A DNA stretch of 64,000 bases from Mesostigma viride (lineage: Eukaryota > Streptophyta > Mesostigmatophyceae > Mesostigmatales > Mesostigmataceae), in NCBI GenBank assembly GCA_009746045.1, contig RPFO01000065.1:9236128-9300127 (forward strand). The letters run 5' to 3'. The notes beneath the pieces were generated by a model. That model saw only the letters and a list, made by a program, of their open reading frames with translations, made no database searches and was not told the origin of the DNA. The position numbers and the translations under genes were made by a program. Shown here piece by piece: positions 53,399 to 63,865 of the stretch (within the stretch, counting starts at the first letter, position 1; each line of letters opens with the position of its first letter).

Positions 53399-53408
53399 CT
53401 TGGTCTGC
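53190..53408 (-). CDS. probable true N-terminus of Gag in another frame
   Basis: It reads from Met at 53408 (MADQDGQHQGGANPNQGT) through a Gly/Asn/Pro-rich stretch to MGNGGGSPIG, then terminates after a run of Trp made by a (GGT)n repeat. One base removed in that repeat would join it to GGDTSVVNGGLGG of the long frame. This is either a recent indel in this copy or an assembly error in the repeat. Confidence 0.55.
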   Translation of the reverse strand, partial: ADQDGQHQGGANPNQGTVVDGAPRQGDAAGTQASLPTGDNGNGPLVPPAASGSGMGNGGGSPIGVVALWWWW

Positions 53409-53739
53409 CATCAAGCTTCGTGCTTGTGCTCTCGTGAGCACCGTTTCTGCAACCAATCACTGGGCTACAGAGTGAGCAGACGTAGTGCAAAATCAGTATG
53501 CACCACAGGGGCCACCACTTGGCCCCTTCAACTTGCTGGCACCACACCAGATGCACAGGGCAAGGAGAAAGAAAACAATTGCCTGAAAGCTGAAAACCAA
53601 TGCTGCTTCAGGACCTGCTTGCAAGCTGCCTGCCTTGACAGCCTTGCACAGCCAGCTTTACCTCTATTCCTAGTATTCAGGAAGAGGCCTCAGCCTTGAC
53701 CAAGCTTACCTACCAACTCTCAGTTAGCTCTGTGTGGAT

Positions 53740-55544
53740 AAGACGAGAAGCCAGTGCCAACTGCACTTCTCAAAAAGGTGAGACCTGAGAGTGAGGTATG
53801 ACTAGGTTAGGCTTCACACTGTGTTCTTTGTTGCAAATGAAATAACGTTTTTATTACCAATACTCTACCTAACTTGGCAGCTCTGTTTCAGCAATGGCTG
53901 GGCTCGATGAAAGAAAGGAGGGCTGGCCACACTTGCCACGCACCACCATGACCAAGACAGAGTTCAAGGATCCACACAGAGCTACATCCAACGCCCTGGT
54001 GGAAACACACACTTATCCCAATGAATGCCTTACACTTACGCAATATCTTGCGTCAGCCTTACCTCGTAGCCACGCTCAGTATCTGATCCTGACGACAACC
54101 GCTTTGTCGTCCATACTGCTTCAATTACACCAAAGCTACTCCGTGGCACTCGGCTTTGGTCAGCACCAAGACCTAAAAGTACACAAAATCCTAAGTCGTT
54201 GTCTGCAACGACTCCCTGTTCCGCATATGAAACATATCATCTAGCACTTTTTCTTTAGACGACAAAATCAACTAGACAACCTGGGTAGGCCAGAAATCCC
54301 AGACGACAAAATGCCCTTGTCGCAGAGCACTCCAGTGTCGACTTGCCGACCCCTGAGCTTGCCAAACAACTATATCACCAACCAAGCATGTACGACAACT
54401 AGCTGGCCCTGACGAGAAAAGCTGCCTTGTCGCATTCACAAAAGCGGCTTGCCAGCCTGCCGAATATCAATGCCAATATTGCACGACATTATCTACCTGC
54501 AGCGGACAGTTCTCGAAATCAATAACGCGCCAGCTTGCGTGCACGTGCATGTTCAGCCTGCATGCACGATCCGCATAATTGCCAGGCTGGCAGCCTAGCT
54601 TGGTCCGTGTTGTAGTCCAGCAGCCAGTGCGTGCTGCTTGCCAGCGTTAGGGTTGTACCGAATAGCGTTTTGGCTTGCCGAATCGGATACTCGGACCAGG
54701 GGGGTGCCCCGAACCCGATGCCGAATATATTTGGAGCCTCCCGATACCGATACCGAATATGTTCGGAGCTGAAGGGCCCTTCCCGAATCGAACACCGAAT
54801 AGTTCTCCGAACTATCCGGACGCCGATCGAATAATGACGACAGTAGCTACTAATTTCACTACAACGTATTAGGTAGACAACTTGTATCAATTATATTAAT
54901 GAGACTTATTCAAATTAAATTAAATTAAATTAAATTAAATTAAAATTTTAATTTAATTTTTGTATCACACACACACACAGTTGCCTTCCCGGCATAGTGC
55001 ATTCAGCTTTTGGGCGTTGGCCTAACTCTGAGTCGGCGGAGGCATGACTGCGCCAGCTGGTGAGTGGAGGCTGGAGGCTGCGCCGCCCGCTAGTAGGGGT
55101 ACTACTATTCGATATTCGGAACTACGAATATATTCGTCGAATAGTAGGGTGTCCCGATTTCGATACCGAACATATTCGTAAGTAGAGCTTGCCTCCCGAT
55201 ACCGATACCGAATATGTTCAGACGGACAGACCGTTCGCCGTATACTGAACATATTCGGTGTTCGGTTCGGTATTCGGGGGATATTCGGTATTCGGAACAC
55301 TATTCGGTACAACCCTAGCCAGCGTTGGCACTGACCTCCTGGTGACGCATGTCAGTACCGCTGTCAACTCCCCGTGCTGCGCGTCGCGCTACGGCGCATG
55401 CGTTGCTCCCGTAAGGCCCAAATGCCAAAGGCGTAACAACTCGCACACGCGCAATGCCTAGCTGCCTCGCCTCGTCCCCCGGGCCGGCCGCGTGGCGGCC
55501 CCGCGTAAAGCCAATACTCGTGCGAATCGGAACGGCGCGCGACA
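53740..55544 (-). repeat. terminal repeat segment A1, interrupted by a MITE
   Basis: Nearly identical to 44084-45205, starting AAGACGAGAAGCC and ending GGCGCGCGACA. It is interrupted at 54648-55317 by a hAT-type MITE and its 8-bp duplication. No B segment adjoins it on the internal side. Confidence 0.85.
54648..55317. mobile_element. hAT-type MITE, 670 bp
   Basis: Terminal inverted repeats TAGGGTTGTACCGAATA and TATTCGGTACAACCCTA are flanked by the 8-bp duplication GCCAGCGT (54640-54647, 55318-55325). The 8-bp duplication and TAGGG ends are diagnostic of hAT elements. The interior is filled with CGAATAT/ATATTCG palindromic words and a short TTAAA microsatellite (54914-54950). No transposase. 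The uninterrupted site is seen in the A2 copy at 44974-44986. Confidence 0.9.
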
Positions 55545-56105
55545 AGGATGCTCCGACAGGTCCTGAACGTAGGGTTTTCCGAGCGTCCGTCATCAGAGTC
55601 TTTGTATATCAGGGCATGCCTCGTATTTCGGACGAGATTAGGCAGTGTAGGATAGCATTTGTAGGACACCTTGCTCGCACCAGCCAGGTCGACACCGCCC
55701 TTGGTCTGGCAGGCCCCCAGCGGCTTGGTCAGCCTGGGCAACACATTCTGACCTGACCTGGCCCCAAGGGCATTCCCAAAAGGGTAGGGAAACATGTCAC
55801 GAACTACATCCAGATGTTGCTGGACGACCTAGTGGTCCCAGCCCAGTTTGAGCACCGCATCCACTCTCTCTCCCGTCTTTGGACTGCCATGCAGGACAAG
55901 ACGCGGTGGCAGAAGATTGCCAAGGCGCACACGCCCGACCCTGTGGGCAAGCCCCCTCCCCCCAAGCGGAGGAGGCGTTTTGATGAGTAGTGTAGTTAGG
56001 ATTTTCTAGACTAGATAGCTTAGAGTTAGGATAGTTCGATTACGCGGCTTCCTCCACCCCATCCATCATGGAATATGTGCTACATGATCTCCCAACGGAG
56101 GCATG

Positions 56106-56514
56106 TTATAATTTAATTTAATTTAATTTAATTTAATTTAATTTAATTTAATTTAATTTAATTTAATTTAATTTAATTTAATTTAATTTAATTTAATTTA
56201 ATTTAATTTTATTTAATTTAATTTAATTTAATTTAATTTAATTTAATTTAATTTAATTTAATTTAATTTAATTTAATTTAATTTAATTTAATTTAATTTA
56301 ATTTAATTTAATTTAATTTAATTTAATTTAATTTAATTTAATTTAATTTAATTTAATTTAATTTAATTTAATTTAATTTAATTTAATTTAATTTAATTTA
56401 ATTTAATTTAATTTAATTTAATTTAATTTAATTTAATTTAATTTAATTTAATTTAATTTAATTTAATTTAATTTAATTTAATTTAATTTAATTTAATTTA
56501 ATTTAATTTAATTT
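56106..56514 (+). repeat. (AATTT)n 3' tail of the LINE
   Basis: About 80 perfect AATTT units with a single ATTTT interruption (56209), ending directly at the LINE target duplication. Microsatellite tails are common in several LINE clades. Confidence 0.93.
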
Positions 56515-56525
56515 AAATGCTCATG

Positions 56526-56956
56526 CTGATCAGACTGACACGCGTTGCCGGGGGACAAACTGAAATCGCGGCACTCGTACCAGGCATAGTTGTCTCTCCA
56601 CCGTCTAGGTCATCTAGTCGCTCTACACGTAAGCCAGCCATAATTTCAATGCACACGGATACACATTTCCATCACCATTCATCTTCATCATCCTGAACGA
56701 CTCGAACACGCGGACAAGATAACGGCAGGCTCGAGCTACCATGGTCCGGATTCTCCCGATTTCTGGCCTGCGCTGGTTGTCTCCTTGATAGTTGTCTCTC
56801 TTCATAACAATGCTCCCGATTAAGTCTGGCCTCCGGTGCGCTGGTTGTCAGTGTCTCCTTGATAACAATGCGTACATGCACGGCTCATGACGGATTAGGC
56901 GACCATGATGACAACGGTACTAAACAAAGCATTCCCGAGGGCTGATCTTTTCCCAA
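56526..56956. other. spacer between two LINE insertions
   Basis: Host or older repeat sequence. TTGTCTCCTTGATA words occur here (56776, 56849) and also at 41579 and 42032, suggesting an older shared repeat around the LINE cluster. No gene is recognised. Confidence 0.4.
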
Positions 56957-57445
56957 TTAATTGATTAATTAATTAGACTCGTGCTCCCGTTGGGGAGTCA
57001 CGGAGCATTAACCGACCCCGATGGATGGATGGATGGGTGCAAACATTCCTACCGGTCTAATCTATCTACATTGGCTACATACTACATCTATCTAACAGCA
57101 TTCTAACTACAACATCGATCTAGGCAGCCGCACGCTGCCCTAGGGGGAGCTATCTGGCGTGCCTCCCGCGGGATTGCACACGCGGGCGCTTCCCCACTGG
57201 GGGGGGCTCGTTGTCCTCTATGACCTGGGCCCACTTGGCCTTGTCCATCATCTTCTTCCAAATCACGGAGAGGCCTAGGCCCCCCATGTCCTCTACTAGC
57301 TGTTCTTTGAAGGTGCGGGCCTTGCGGCGTCTAACATCACTGGGCCCAGCCCACGTCAGGAGGTGCCGGCCAGGCTGGGCTGGTCGCAGTCCTGCGGGGG
57401 GGCCACGTGAGGTGTCTACCTGGTTGGTGCGAGCTAGGTGCCCTA
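56957..57445 (-). mobile_element. 5'-truncated LINE fragment (3' coding end and 3' UTR)
   Basis: On the minus strand it begins at GHLARTNQVDTSRG, reads TFKEQLVEDMGG...KMMDKAKWAQVIEDNEPPP...RPRVQSRG and a stop at 57150. It then continues into the same 3' UTR as 42061-42275 and an (AATT)n tail. It is flanked by the 12-bp duplication ATCTTTTCCCAA (56945-56956, 57446-57457). It is related to, but not the same subfamily as, the LINE at 42451 (compare VGHLARTSQVDT). Confidence 0.82.
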
Positions 57446-57457
57446 ATCTTTTCCCAA

Positions 57458-58009
57458 AGCTGCGGCTTGGTCTAACCCAGCGTACTGGTCTCACCGCCGG
57501 GGCCGGATGTGATGCACCGGCGCCGGATTCGCTAGCGGCAAACTGAGTGCGACCGCGGACGCGCGGGTCGCAAGCCCAGAGTCGGGTCCCGGTTGCGGTT
57601 GCCGGACCCGGCCGGTCCCGCAAGGGCCCTAAGCTAAAAATACGTCGGCGCGGCGCGTGACGTTCAACGGCAAGTGGACCGAAGCTATGGCTGAACCTTT
57701 TATTATCCCGCGAGCAACAATGACTCGCAGTAAACTAAAAAAACGCACTTCGCTGTTGGCTGTAATAAAACTCTTGTTTGTATTATGGTTCGTGGACTCA
57801 ATAGTCCAACACACCTTTGATTAGGTAAATTGCTTATAGGCAACCGTCGATGAAGATTTTCCCTCCGCATTGTCACAATTGATTACACACGATGTTGCAT
57901 CCTCTCCGTCCTGCATTAGGTCGGATATGAACTAATGGATTGTTACTAAATAAATCAGTATAGAGAAATAAAACGTGGATTAGGTTGACAAAATTTTTTG
58001 TTTTAAAAT
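57458..58009 (+). promoter_or_regulatory. upstream region of the docking-complex gene
   Basis: No coding signal. This 550-bp gap must hold the promoter and 5' UTR of the gene starting at 58010. It is GC-rich to about 57665 and AT-rich from 57860 on. No TATA box or known motif can be assigned with confidence. Confidence 0.4.
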
Positions 58010-61000
58010 ATGGCGGCTATGCCTTCTCGTGGCACCACGCCGATTTCTGGCACCAGAGGCGGTGGGGGAGGTAACAGCATGGGGGGAGGGGGTGAGCGGG
58101 GAAGCCAGGGGCCAACCGAGGTGGAAGCCCAAGTTGCAGAGTTGCAGCGTCGATATCGGCTCATGGAGGGCACGCGCAAATCGTATACTGAAGATAGCCA
58201 GAATGTGATCCGGCGCCAACGCTCTGCCATTGAAAAGCTGAAGGAGGACAACGTAGCGTTGCGGCAGGAGCTCGCTTTAGAGCAAGGGGCCGATGTCATG
58301 CCCAGTTTGTCGGTCCAGCAAGAAATTGCAAAATTGCAAGATCTGGCGGACAGTTACACTCGGAAAATCGACCTGGCGCGGAGGCAATCAGAGGACTTAG
58401 AGAAACAAGCGAGTGTCCTGCAAGCGCAGCTCCTAGAGAAAAAGAAGAACATGGGAGGGGCGAATGCCGGAAAGGAAACGAACCAGCAGATCCAGAAGCA
58501 AATCAAAGTCCTCGAAAACCGGCTGGACAAGGTACACCTCGGGGTTATGGCTACTCGGCGTTATGTGTCTCTATGCAGCACATAGGTGCACGCAGGTGTT
58601 TCAAGCCCAAGGTTGGGCTTATATAGGTGCCACGCCAGCTACCCTTGCTGTTTCTTTGTAATAACAACAAGGTACTTGCCATATATTGAACATCCAGCCA
58701 CCCTGTTCCTTGCTGGACTTTGCCAGCGCTTTTGGCTGCTAGCCTGTGGCTTGACATCACATATGGCTTAGTTAGCTTGTCGCAATGTCACGAGAGGGTG
58801 GGTACAAGCCGCCCCATTCATCCCCACCTGTCGGTGAGCGATGGCATACATCATCCTGAGCCTGTAGAAGTCAAACTCTAATCGAGAAATATCAATTCAG
58901 GTCCATTTTTCGCTTCATCGCTTAGCTTCAACACTTGATTTGATCGACCTTCATCTGGAGGGGCTGCTCCCTGGCCTGCACAAGCTGGGCCCATCATCCC
59001 ACCCAGAGGATGATTACTAGTCCACGGGAACAGTCTTGCTGTGTGGGGTAGGCAATCGTCAACCAGTCAGTGTGAACTGGCTCATGATTGACTAGCATAG
59101 CAGCACGCGACTATATGGTATGTTGAGTAGTAATGAGCGAATCACATAGCATGTGATCCAGGCAGGAACCTATGAGAATGAATGAAGCTTCATGTGCACA
59201 CGTTTCTGGTGTAGTGAGCCCCTGTCCTCGACAAGTATGTGGGGATACGCATGCCTTAATATGCATGCTTGTACATCCATGCTTATATATGCATGCATGT
59301 TTGCTTACACATGCTCTGGTCTTTACATGTGTATATACATTGTTCTTGTATTGTAACATATGCTACCACGCAATTTGGCATCATAAACACCGCCTCACAA
59401 AACAGCAAGTTTGCTCCATACTCGAACCTCCCCATCACCCCCACCACCCACGGTGCCGCTGTCCTTTCCGCCACCCCCCTTCTCCCCTTTCAATCTTCCA
59501 CACTCCCACTTCCCACCCCATTACCCCCCTTACCTGTACCAATTTCCCCGCTTCTCCCCGCCACCTTCTCCCCCTTTCCCCCCCTCTGCCTCTCTCTCTC
59601 TCTCCCCCCCCCCCCCCCTTCTTACTCTTCCCTCTCACCATGCATCCCGCTGCGCCGCATGTTGCCCCACCCCACCGCTGGTCGCCACTCCCTTGACCCC
59701 CGTGCTCCGCACAAGCTGCCTAATCCCCTAAACTCCCCCCCCCCCCCCAAGGCGCTGATCAAGTGCGGCCACACCTTCCCCCACCCCACCACTTGCCCCC
59801 AGACGCTAATCAAGTGCTACCACACCTTCCCCCACCCCACCACTTGCCGCCAGACGCTGATCAAGTGCTACCACACCTTCCCCCACCCCACCACTTGCCG
59901 CCAGACGCTGATCAAGTGCTACCACACCTTCCCCCACCGCACCACTTGCCGCCAGATGCTGATGGAGTTCCCCATTTTCCCCTCCTCTCACCATTGCCCC
60001 TTTCCCCCTCCGACCGGGCCGCCCCCCCAAACCTCATCCCCGCCTCTCACCCGACTGCTTGCATCTCGGCCAAGTTCAAGCTAAACTTCAAAACAGACCT
60101 AAACAGATCACCCTCACGTTCGCCCACACCACCTCTGGTCTCAGGGCGCTGATCCCCCTCCCCTCTGTCCTCCACCCCCCCCCATCCCCAGCCCTGCTCA
60201 CCGCCCTCCCCATCCCCAGGCTGACCAAAGTTTCCCTTCCCCCACCCCACCCCACCCCAATTTCCCACACCCCTTCCTCTAACCCCCCCCCTTTCCCCCA
60301 GGCTCTGATCAAGTTCCACCTTGTGCTTCCCGATCCCCCGCCCACCCCCTTATACACCCCCCCACCCTCCCACCCCAGGCGCTGATCAAGTTCAACGAGT
60401 CGCTCTCCCACAACAAGGAGCTCCGCGACACGATCGACAATCTGAGGCGCGAGCGGTCCGCATTCGACAGCATCTACCGCAAGCTGGAGCGCGAGCTGCA
60501 CGACCGCAAGCGCGAGATGGCCGCAGTCATCGAGGTGTCCAACATCGCGTACGAGGCGCGCGACCAGGCGCAGAACGAGATCGCCGCACTCAAGGCGCAG
60601 GCCGACCGCGAGCAGGCCCAGTTTGAGGCGGAGATGCGCGAGCTGAACCGGCAGCTCGAGGAGGACCGGCGGCGCGTCATGATGAACCGCGTGGAGCGAG
60701 AGCGGCAGGTGAGCGTGGCGTCCTAGCTAGATGTTTTGCTCACCTCTGGTGCCATGGTGTGGCGTCATATACATCAATATTTTGCACACCTCTGGTACCA
60801 TGGCGTCCTAGTTGGGTATTTTGGACGCCAGGGTGGATCTCTGACACCATGGGTGCGAGGAGGGCTTCTTACGGAATTCGCCGGAGGTGGTTAACCAGCA
60901 GCTGGTTCAGTTCACCACCAACTGGTATTGTTCGTGGTTGGAAGCATGGAAAATGAGAAGTATCAGATGAAACATGGTCGCTTTAGTTGCTGTCGCCTTT

Positions 61001-63865
61001 TGCTGTATCACCTTTTCCCTTGTCCTGCCAGGTACCGTAGGTACATCTCTTACCGGAGACACAACCTCACAGTGTCCAGGATGGACGCCGTCCCGCCAGT
61101 TACAACTCCTACCTGAGGGTCTCTTACCCTCAGGGAGAGGTGTTGCGCTCAGTGACAACCTCCGGTCTCATGCTCCTTGCTTGGCTCGATGCCCCTTTCC
61201 CGTATCCTGTTTTATGCCCCTGTTCACCCCCCGCAGCCGAGCCTTTTATATCCTGTTTGTTTGTGTTATTAACTTGTCCTTATTGTTATCGGCCATCCGC
61301 AGCTGAACCCTGCAAATCGTATGATTTGTTGATTCTGCAAAGTGAACCCTCTTGGCGACCCACAAAGCTAAACCCTCTATATCCCTTTTCTTGTGTGTTC
61401 TCTGGCTGTCGGCCGTCCGCAGCTGAACCATGAGGAGGAGGAGGCGCGCATGCGGCGCAAGACTGTCAAGAGCGCGATGGTCAACCGCGACGCGACACCT
61501 GGCGCCGAGGAGAAGGTGCAGTCGTACGAGGAGGCGTTTGCCAAGATCCAGGCGGCCACTGGCATCACCGACATCGACGAGCTGGTGACCACGTTCATTC
61601 AGGCGGAGGACCAGAACTTCTCGCTCTTTAACTACGTCAACGACCTCAACCAGGTGAGGGAAGAGGAGGCGTGGCCTTGCAGAGAAGGGAAGGTAGGCAG
61701 GTTGATGCGCTGGTGACCTCGTTTATTCAGGCGGAGAACTTGCTCCTCAACTTCGTGCCCTGACACATAATAAATTAGTCACGCAGTCCCGTTGAGGAGC
61801 CACAGAACTATGATCTAGCTACCATCCTGCGCGTGTACGCAGGAGATGGAGAAGCTTCGCCTTCACTTTATATTATGCTTCATTTCCATTGCCCTGCCAC
61901 CACCCCTGCTGCCGTCATACCCCGCAGGAGGCCCATGCCTCACACCTGTGTGCCCAACCTTGTTCCCGCTGTTATACGTGTGCCCTAATGCTGCCGCCCC
62001 TGGATAGGAGAGGAAGCAGCTCGCATCCCATTTCCCCTCCCGTTCCTTTTTCCCCACCGCATTCCTTTGTTCCTTTTTCCCCACGCCTGCTTCTGGCATT
62101 TTCACCCACCCCTGCTTCTGACATTTGTCACCACCCCATTCCTTTCTTCCTTTTTCCCGTTTTCCCCACCCCTGCTTCTGGCATTTTTGCTCACCCCTGC
62201 ACACCCCGCGTGCCTCGCAGGAGATGGAGAAGCTGGAGGAGCAGGTGGCGGAGATCAAGGAGGAGATCGAGCGCTATGCGGGCGCAGGCGCCAGCAGCGA
62301 CACCACGCGCAAGGGCGTCATCCGCGAGCTGGAGGCCAAGCTGCAGCGCACCGAGGCCAAGAGCGAGATGTACGAGGTCAAGTATAACGGGACGCTGCGC
62401 ATCGTCAACAACCTCAAGGCCGCCATCGCGTCCATGTTCCACAAGACAGGTGCGGGGTATAGGTAGACGAGTATAGCACACTAGTGGCTGTGTAAACCCA
62501 TGTGTTACCACTAGCAGTATAGTGGCCCTGATGAAGTGGTGGTTGGGCTTATGGCCATCATGGTCCAATCTTGTCCATGGTTCCAGTGGCCAGTATGACG
62601 GAATATAACCTATGGCAAACTTTACTACTAGTATAATCATATAAAGTATGGTGGCGCCTCAAGGCATCGCGTCCGTGTTTCGAAAGGCTGGTACCGCACA
62701 GTATATACCACGTAGTAAGATAATTAATATGATTATACACTACTGGAGATCCCCTCGCATTCTGCAGCATGGGCCACGGCTGCTCCCTGGCCCACTCCCT
62801 CGACCCTCTTTCTTCGTTCTGTCTTCCTTCTGCATTGGTGTCGCTCCGTCCTTCGTCCCTTTGGTTTCATTCCCCCCGGCTGCAGCGCGGACCATGCCTG
62901 CTCACCCATCCTCGTCTTGTTCCCATTTTCCTTACGTTTCTCTTGTACGTTGTTGACTTGTTTTCCTCCTGGTTTCCTTGTACTTCGTTATTGTGTTTTC
63001 CTTTTCCCCGCCCGCAGGCTGCAGCGTGGAGAGCATCCGCGACCAGATTGTGGGCGGGGAGGGCGTGACCGAGAACAACATGATGCAGTACCTGGGCTAC
63101 ATCGAGCAGCGCACCAACGAGATCCTCGCCATGTACAACGCCACGCAGAGGCACCGCGCGCTCGCACGGAGCGGGAGCGCCGGCGTGGTTGGCGCTGCGG
63201 GGGCGGCCGGCCAATCCACTGGTGGCGAAGCGGCCGGTGGCGGGAGCAGCACCCAGCGCAGCGCCTCGGCGGGGGGCAACGCGGGCGGGTTTGCAAACGG
63301 GGACGCCGGGGCCGACGCGGGTCCAAGCGCCCACGCGGTGCATGGGCATGGGCCGAGCGTCCCTGCAGGGGCCACGAATATCAGCATCGAGCCGCCCTCG
63401 ACAGCGGACGAGTACATCAGCGACGATGACAGCGAGGAGGAAGTGGACGACCGGCCGCTCACGCGTGATGAGCTGCAGGCCAAGACGCTACGCATGGTGT
63501 GTTGTTGTTTTTCCGCCCTGGAACTGCGTGCTCGTGGGACTGCGTAGCTGATGAAATAGATCATGGTTGTCCATGTCATGTCTCTTGTGTGTGCACGCAC
63601 TTACTAGCCCCCTTGCACCCAGGGAAGTGAGGGGGAGGAAGGGACAAAGGAGGGCAGGGAAATGAGTACAAGAGGACGGGATAGAAGAGGCGGGACGGGT
63701 GGGAGGGGATGAGGGAGAGCTTAAAAGACCATGTCTGAATTAATAGCTTACTTAAGTTGGCTAGAACTCTGCATATTTTTGTGTTGCTGTCTTCATCTGT
63801 TGCAGATAACCAAGCGGGGGGAGTCCAGCATCCGAGGAAAAGGCCGGCGGTCTATAAAGAAATGA
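58010..63865 (+). CDS. ODA1: outer dynein arm docking complex subunit DC2 (CCDC114/CCDC63 family)
   Basis: Six exons, all phases consistent: 58010-58531, 60379-60708, 61423-61653, 62221-62449, 63018-63496, 63806-63865 (TGA), about 616 residues. The protein is coiled-coil nearly throughout. Family landmarks in order are ELQRRYRLMEGTRKSY and VIRRQRSAIEKLKEDN (near 45-75), QIQKQIKVLENRLDKV (end of exon 1), YEEAFAKIQAATG and FIQAEDQNFSLFNYVNDLNQ (exon 3), EMEKLEEQVAEIKEEIE and RELEAKLQRTEAKSEMYEVK (exon 4), and MMQYLGYIEQRTNEIL (exon 5). DC2 anchors outer dynein arms to axonemal doublet microtubules with DC1. Its presence implies motile flagella with outer arms. The C-terminus is a Gly/Ala-rich linker, an acidic DDDSEEEVDD patch and a basic tail. 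The length is somewhat above the roughly 550 residues of the Chlamydomonas protein. The start was chosen because the ATG precedes the conserved coiled coil by about 40 residues. Confidence 0.93.
59560..60378 (+). repeat. decoy acceptor array before DC2 exon 2
   Basis: The true junction is CCCCAG|GCGCTGATCAAGTTCAACGA (60379). Copies of the edge occur at about 59750 (AAGGCGCTGATCAAGTGC) and then in four 50-bp tandem units (CCAGACGCTGATCAAGTGCT, ACCACACCTTCCCCCACCCC). Single copies occur at 60145 (CAGGGCGCTGATCCCC) and 60300 (CAGGCTCTGATCAAGTTCC). Each carries a pyrimidine tract and AG. The surrounding intron is strongly pyrimidine-rich. Confidence 0.85.
61225..61422 (+). repeat. decoy acceptors before DC2 exon 3
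   Basis: The true junction GGCCGTCCGCAG|CTGAACCATGA (61411-61433) is preceded by CCCGCAGCCGAGCC (61235), GGCCATCCGCAGCTGAACCC (61291), GCAAAGTGAACCC (61339) and AAAGCTAAACCC (61366). These are separated by related TATCC...TGTGTTCT text. Confidence 0.7.
61700..61760 (+). repeat. decayed copy of DC2 exon 3 end in the following intron
   Basis: GCGCTGGTGACCTCGTTTAT and TCAGGCGGAGAACTTGCTCC repeat the exon text GAGCTGGTGACCACGTTCAT and TCAGGCGGAGGACCAGAACT (61579-61618), with substitutions, a deletion and then divergence. Confidence 0.85.
61765..61815 (-). mobile_element. LINE 3'-end relic in a DC2 intron
   Basis: AATAAATTAGTCACGCAGTC and CCGTTGAGGAGCCACAGAAC resemble the AATTA-tailed LINE 3' end seen at 42061 and 56957, in the same orientation. 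Confidence 0.5.
61838..61865 (+). repeat. decoy acceptor, copy of DC2 exon 4 start
   Basis: ACGCAGGAGATGGAGAAGCT followed by TCGCC copies the true junction CTCGCAG|GAGATGGAGAAGCTG at 62221 and then diverges. Confidence 0.85.
62645..62692 (+). repeat. decayed copy of DC2 exon 4 end
   Basis: GCCTCAAGGCATCGCGTCCG, TGTTTCGAAAGGCTGGTACC resembles the exon end CCTCAAGGCCGCCATCGCGT, CCATGTTCCACAAGACAG|GTGC (62412-62452), including a donor-like GGTACC. Confidence 0.7.
62868..62905 (+). repeat. decoy acceptor, copy of DC2 exon 5 start
   Basis: CCCCCCGGCTGCAGCGCGGACC resembles the true CCCGCAG|GCTGCAGCGTGGAG at 63011-63030, with a pyrimidine-rich lead. Confidence 0.6.

Larger units (their letters stand above)
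43933..55544 (-). mobile_element. Ty3/Gypsy-type retrotransposon with DNA methyltransferase and PHD finger; split terminal repeats
   Basis: An 11.6-kb insertion in the LINE. It is flanked by AGGA (43929-43932 and 55545-55548), and the empty site reads GTTAAG-AGGA-TGCTCC in frame with the LINE. The outer ends are TGTCGCG...CGCGACA. In element sense (minus strand) the order is A1 (55544-53740, interrupted by a MITE), Gag-protease, C5 methyltransferase, RT-RNaseH-integrase-PHD, B1 (45346-45208), GC, A2 (45205-44084), homopolymers, B2 (44083-43933). A copies differ at about 8 places in 1.1 kb, so insertion was recent. A purine tract (GGGGGGGGAGAAAAG) precedes the TGGGCAG of B1 and is repeated before B2. 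I see no tRNA-type primer site beginning TGG after A1. Confidence 0.88.
42516..55989 (+). pseudogene. LINE reverse transcriptase, frameshifted and interrupted
   Basis: In three successive frames it reads LKELDGALARLRYDAAVGAD (42718-42780), then VRDLLLAFCNRVLL...GNYRGVCLQSAALKVF...QMGFRRGRNT (42800-43130), then VFIFVDYIKAFDTV...GCVLSPYLL...LIYADDTTLIE (catalytic YADD)...LTYGAEAWT (43140-43932). After the inserted element it resumes as RMLRQVLNVG, and after another shift as ISDEIRQCRIAFVGHLARTS, with one in-frame TGA, to PPKRRRRFDE and a stop at 55987-55989. Frame breaks fall near 42798, 43133 and 55600. The 5' part, including any endonuclease, is absent. LINEs copy themselves by target-primed reverse transcription; this copy cannot. 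Confidence 0.85.
42451..56514 (+). mobile_element. LINE (non-LTR retrotransposon), 5'-truncated and split by a Gypsy-type element
   Basis: The LINE proper is 42451-43932 plus 55545-56514. It starts after AAATGCTCATG (42440-42450) and ends in about 80 AATTT units, followed by the same AAATGCTCATG (56515-56525), an 11-bp target duplication. It encodes a reverse transcriptase and a C-terminal tail, both now frameshifted. The interior is interrupted by the 11.6-kb element at 43933-55544. Confidence 0.85.

Noticed and set aside
43933-55544. Classification as a DIRS/PAT element because of the split repeats
   Set aside because: Pol has an H2C2 and DDE integrase and a Gypsy-type RT-RNaseH order. A 4-bp target duplication is present and no tyrosine recombinase is seen.
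57150-57623. 157-residue minus-strand protein
   Set aside because: Only the part left of 57445 is LINE coding sequence. The remainder lies outside the LINE target duplication and is a chance extension.
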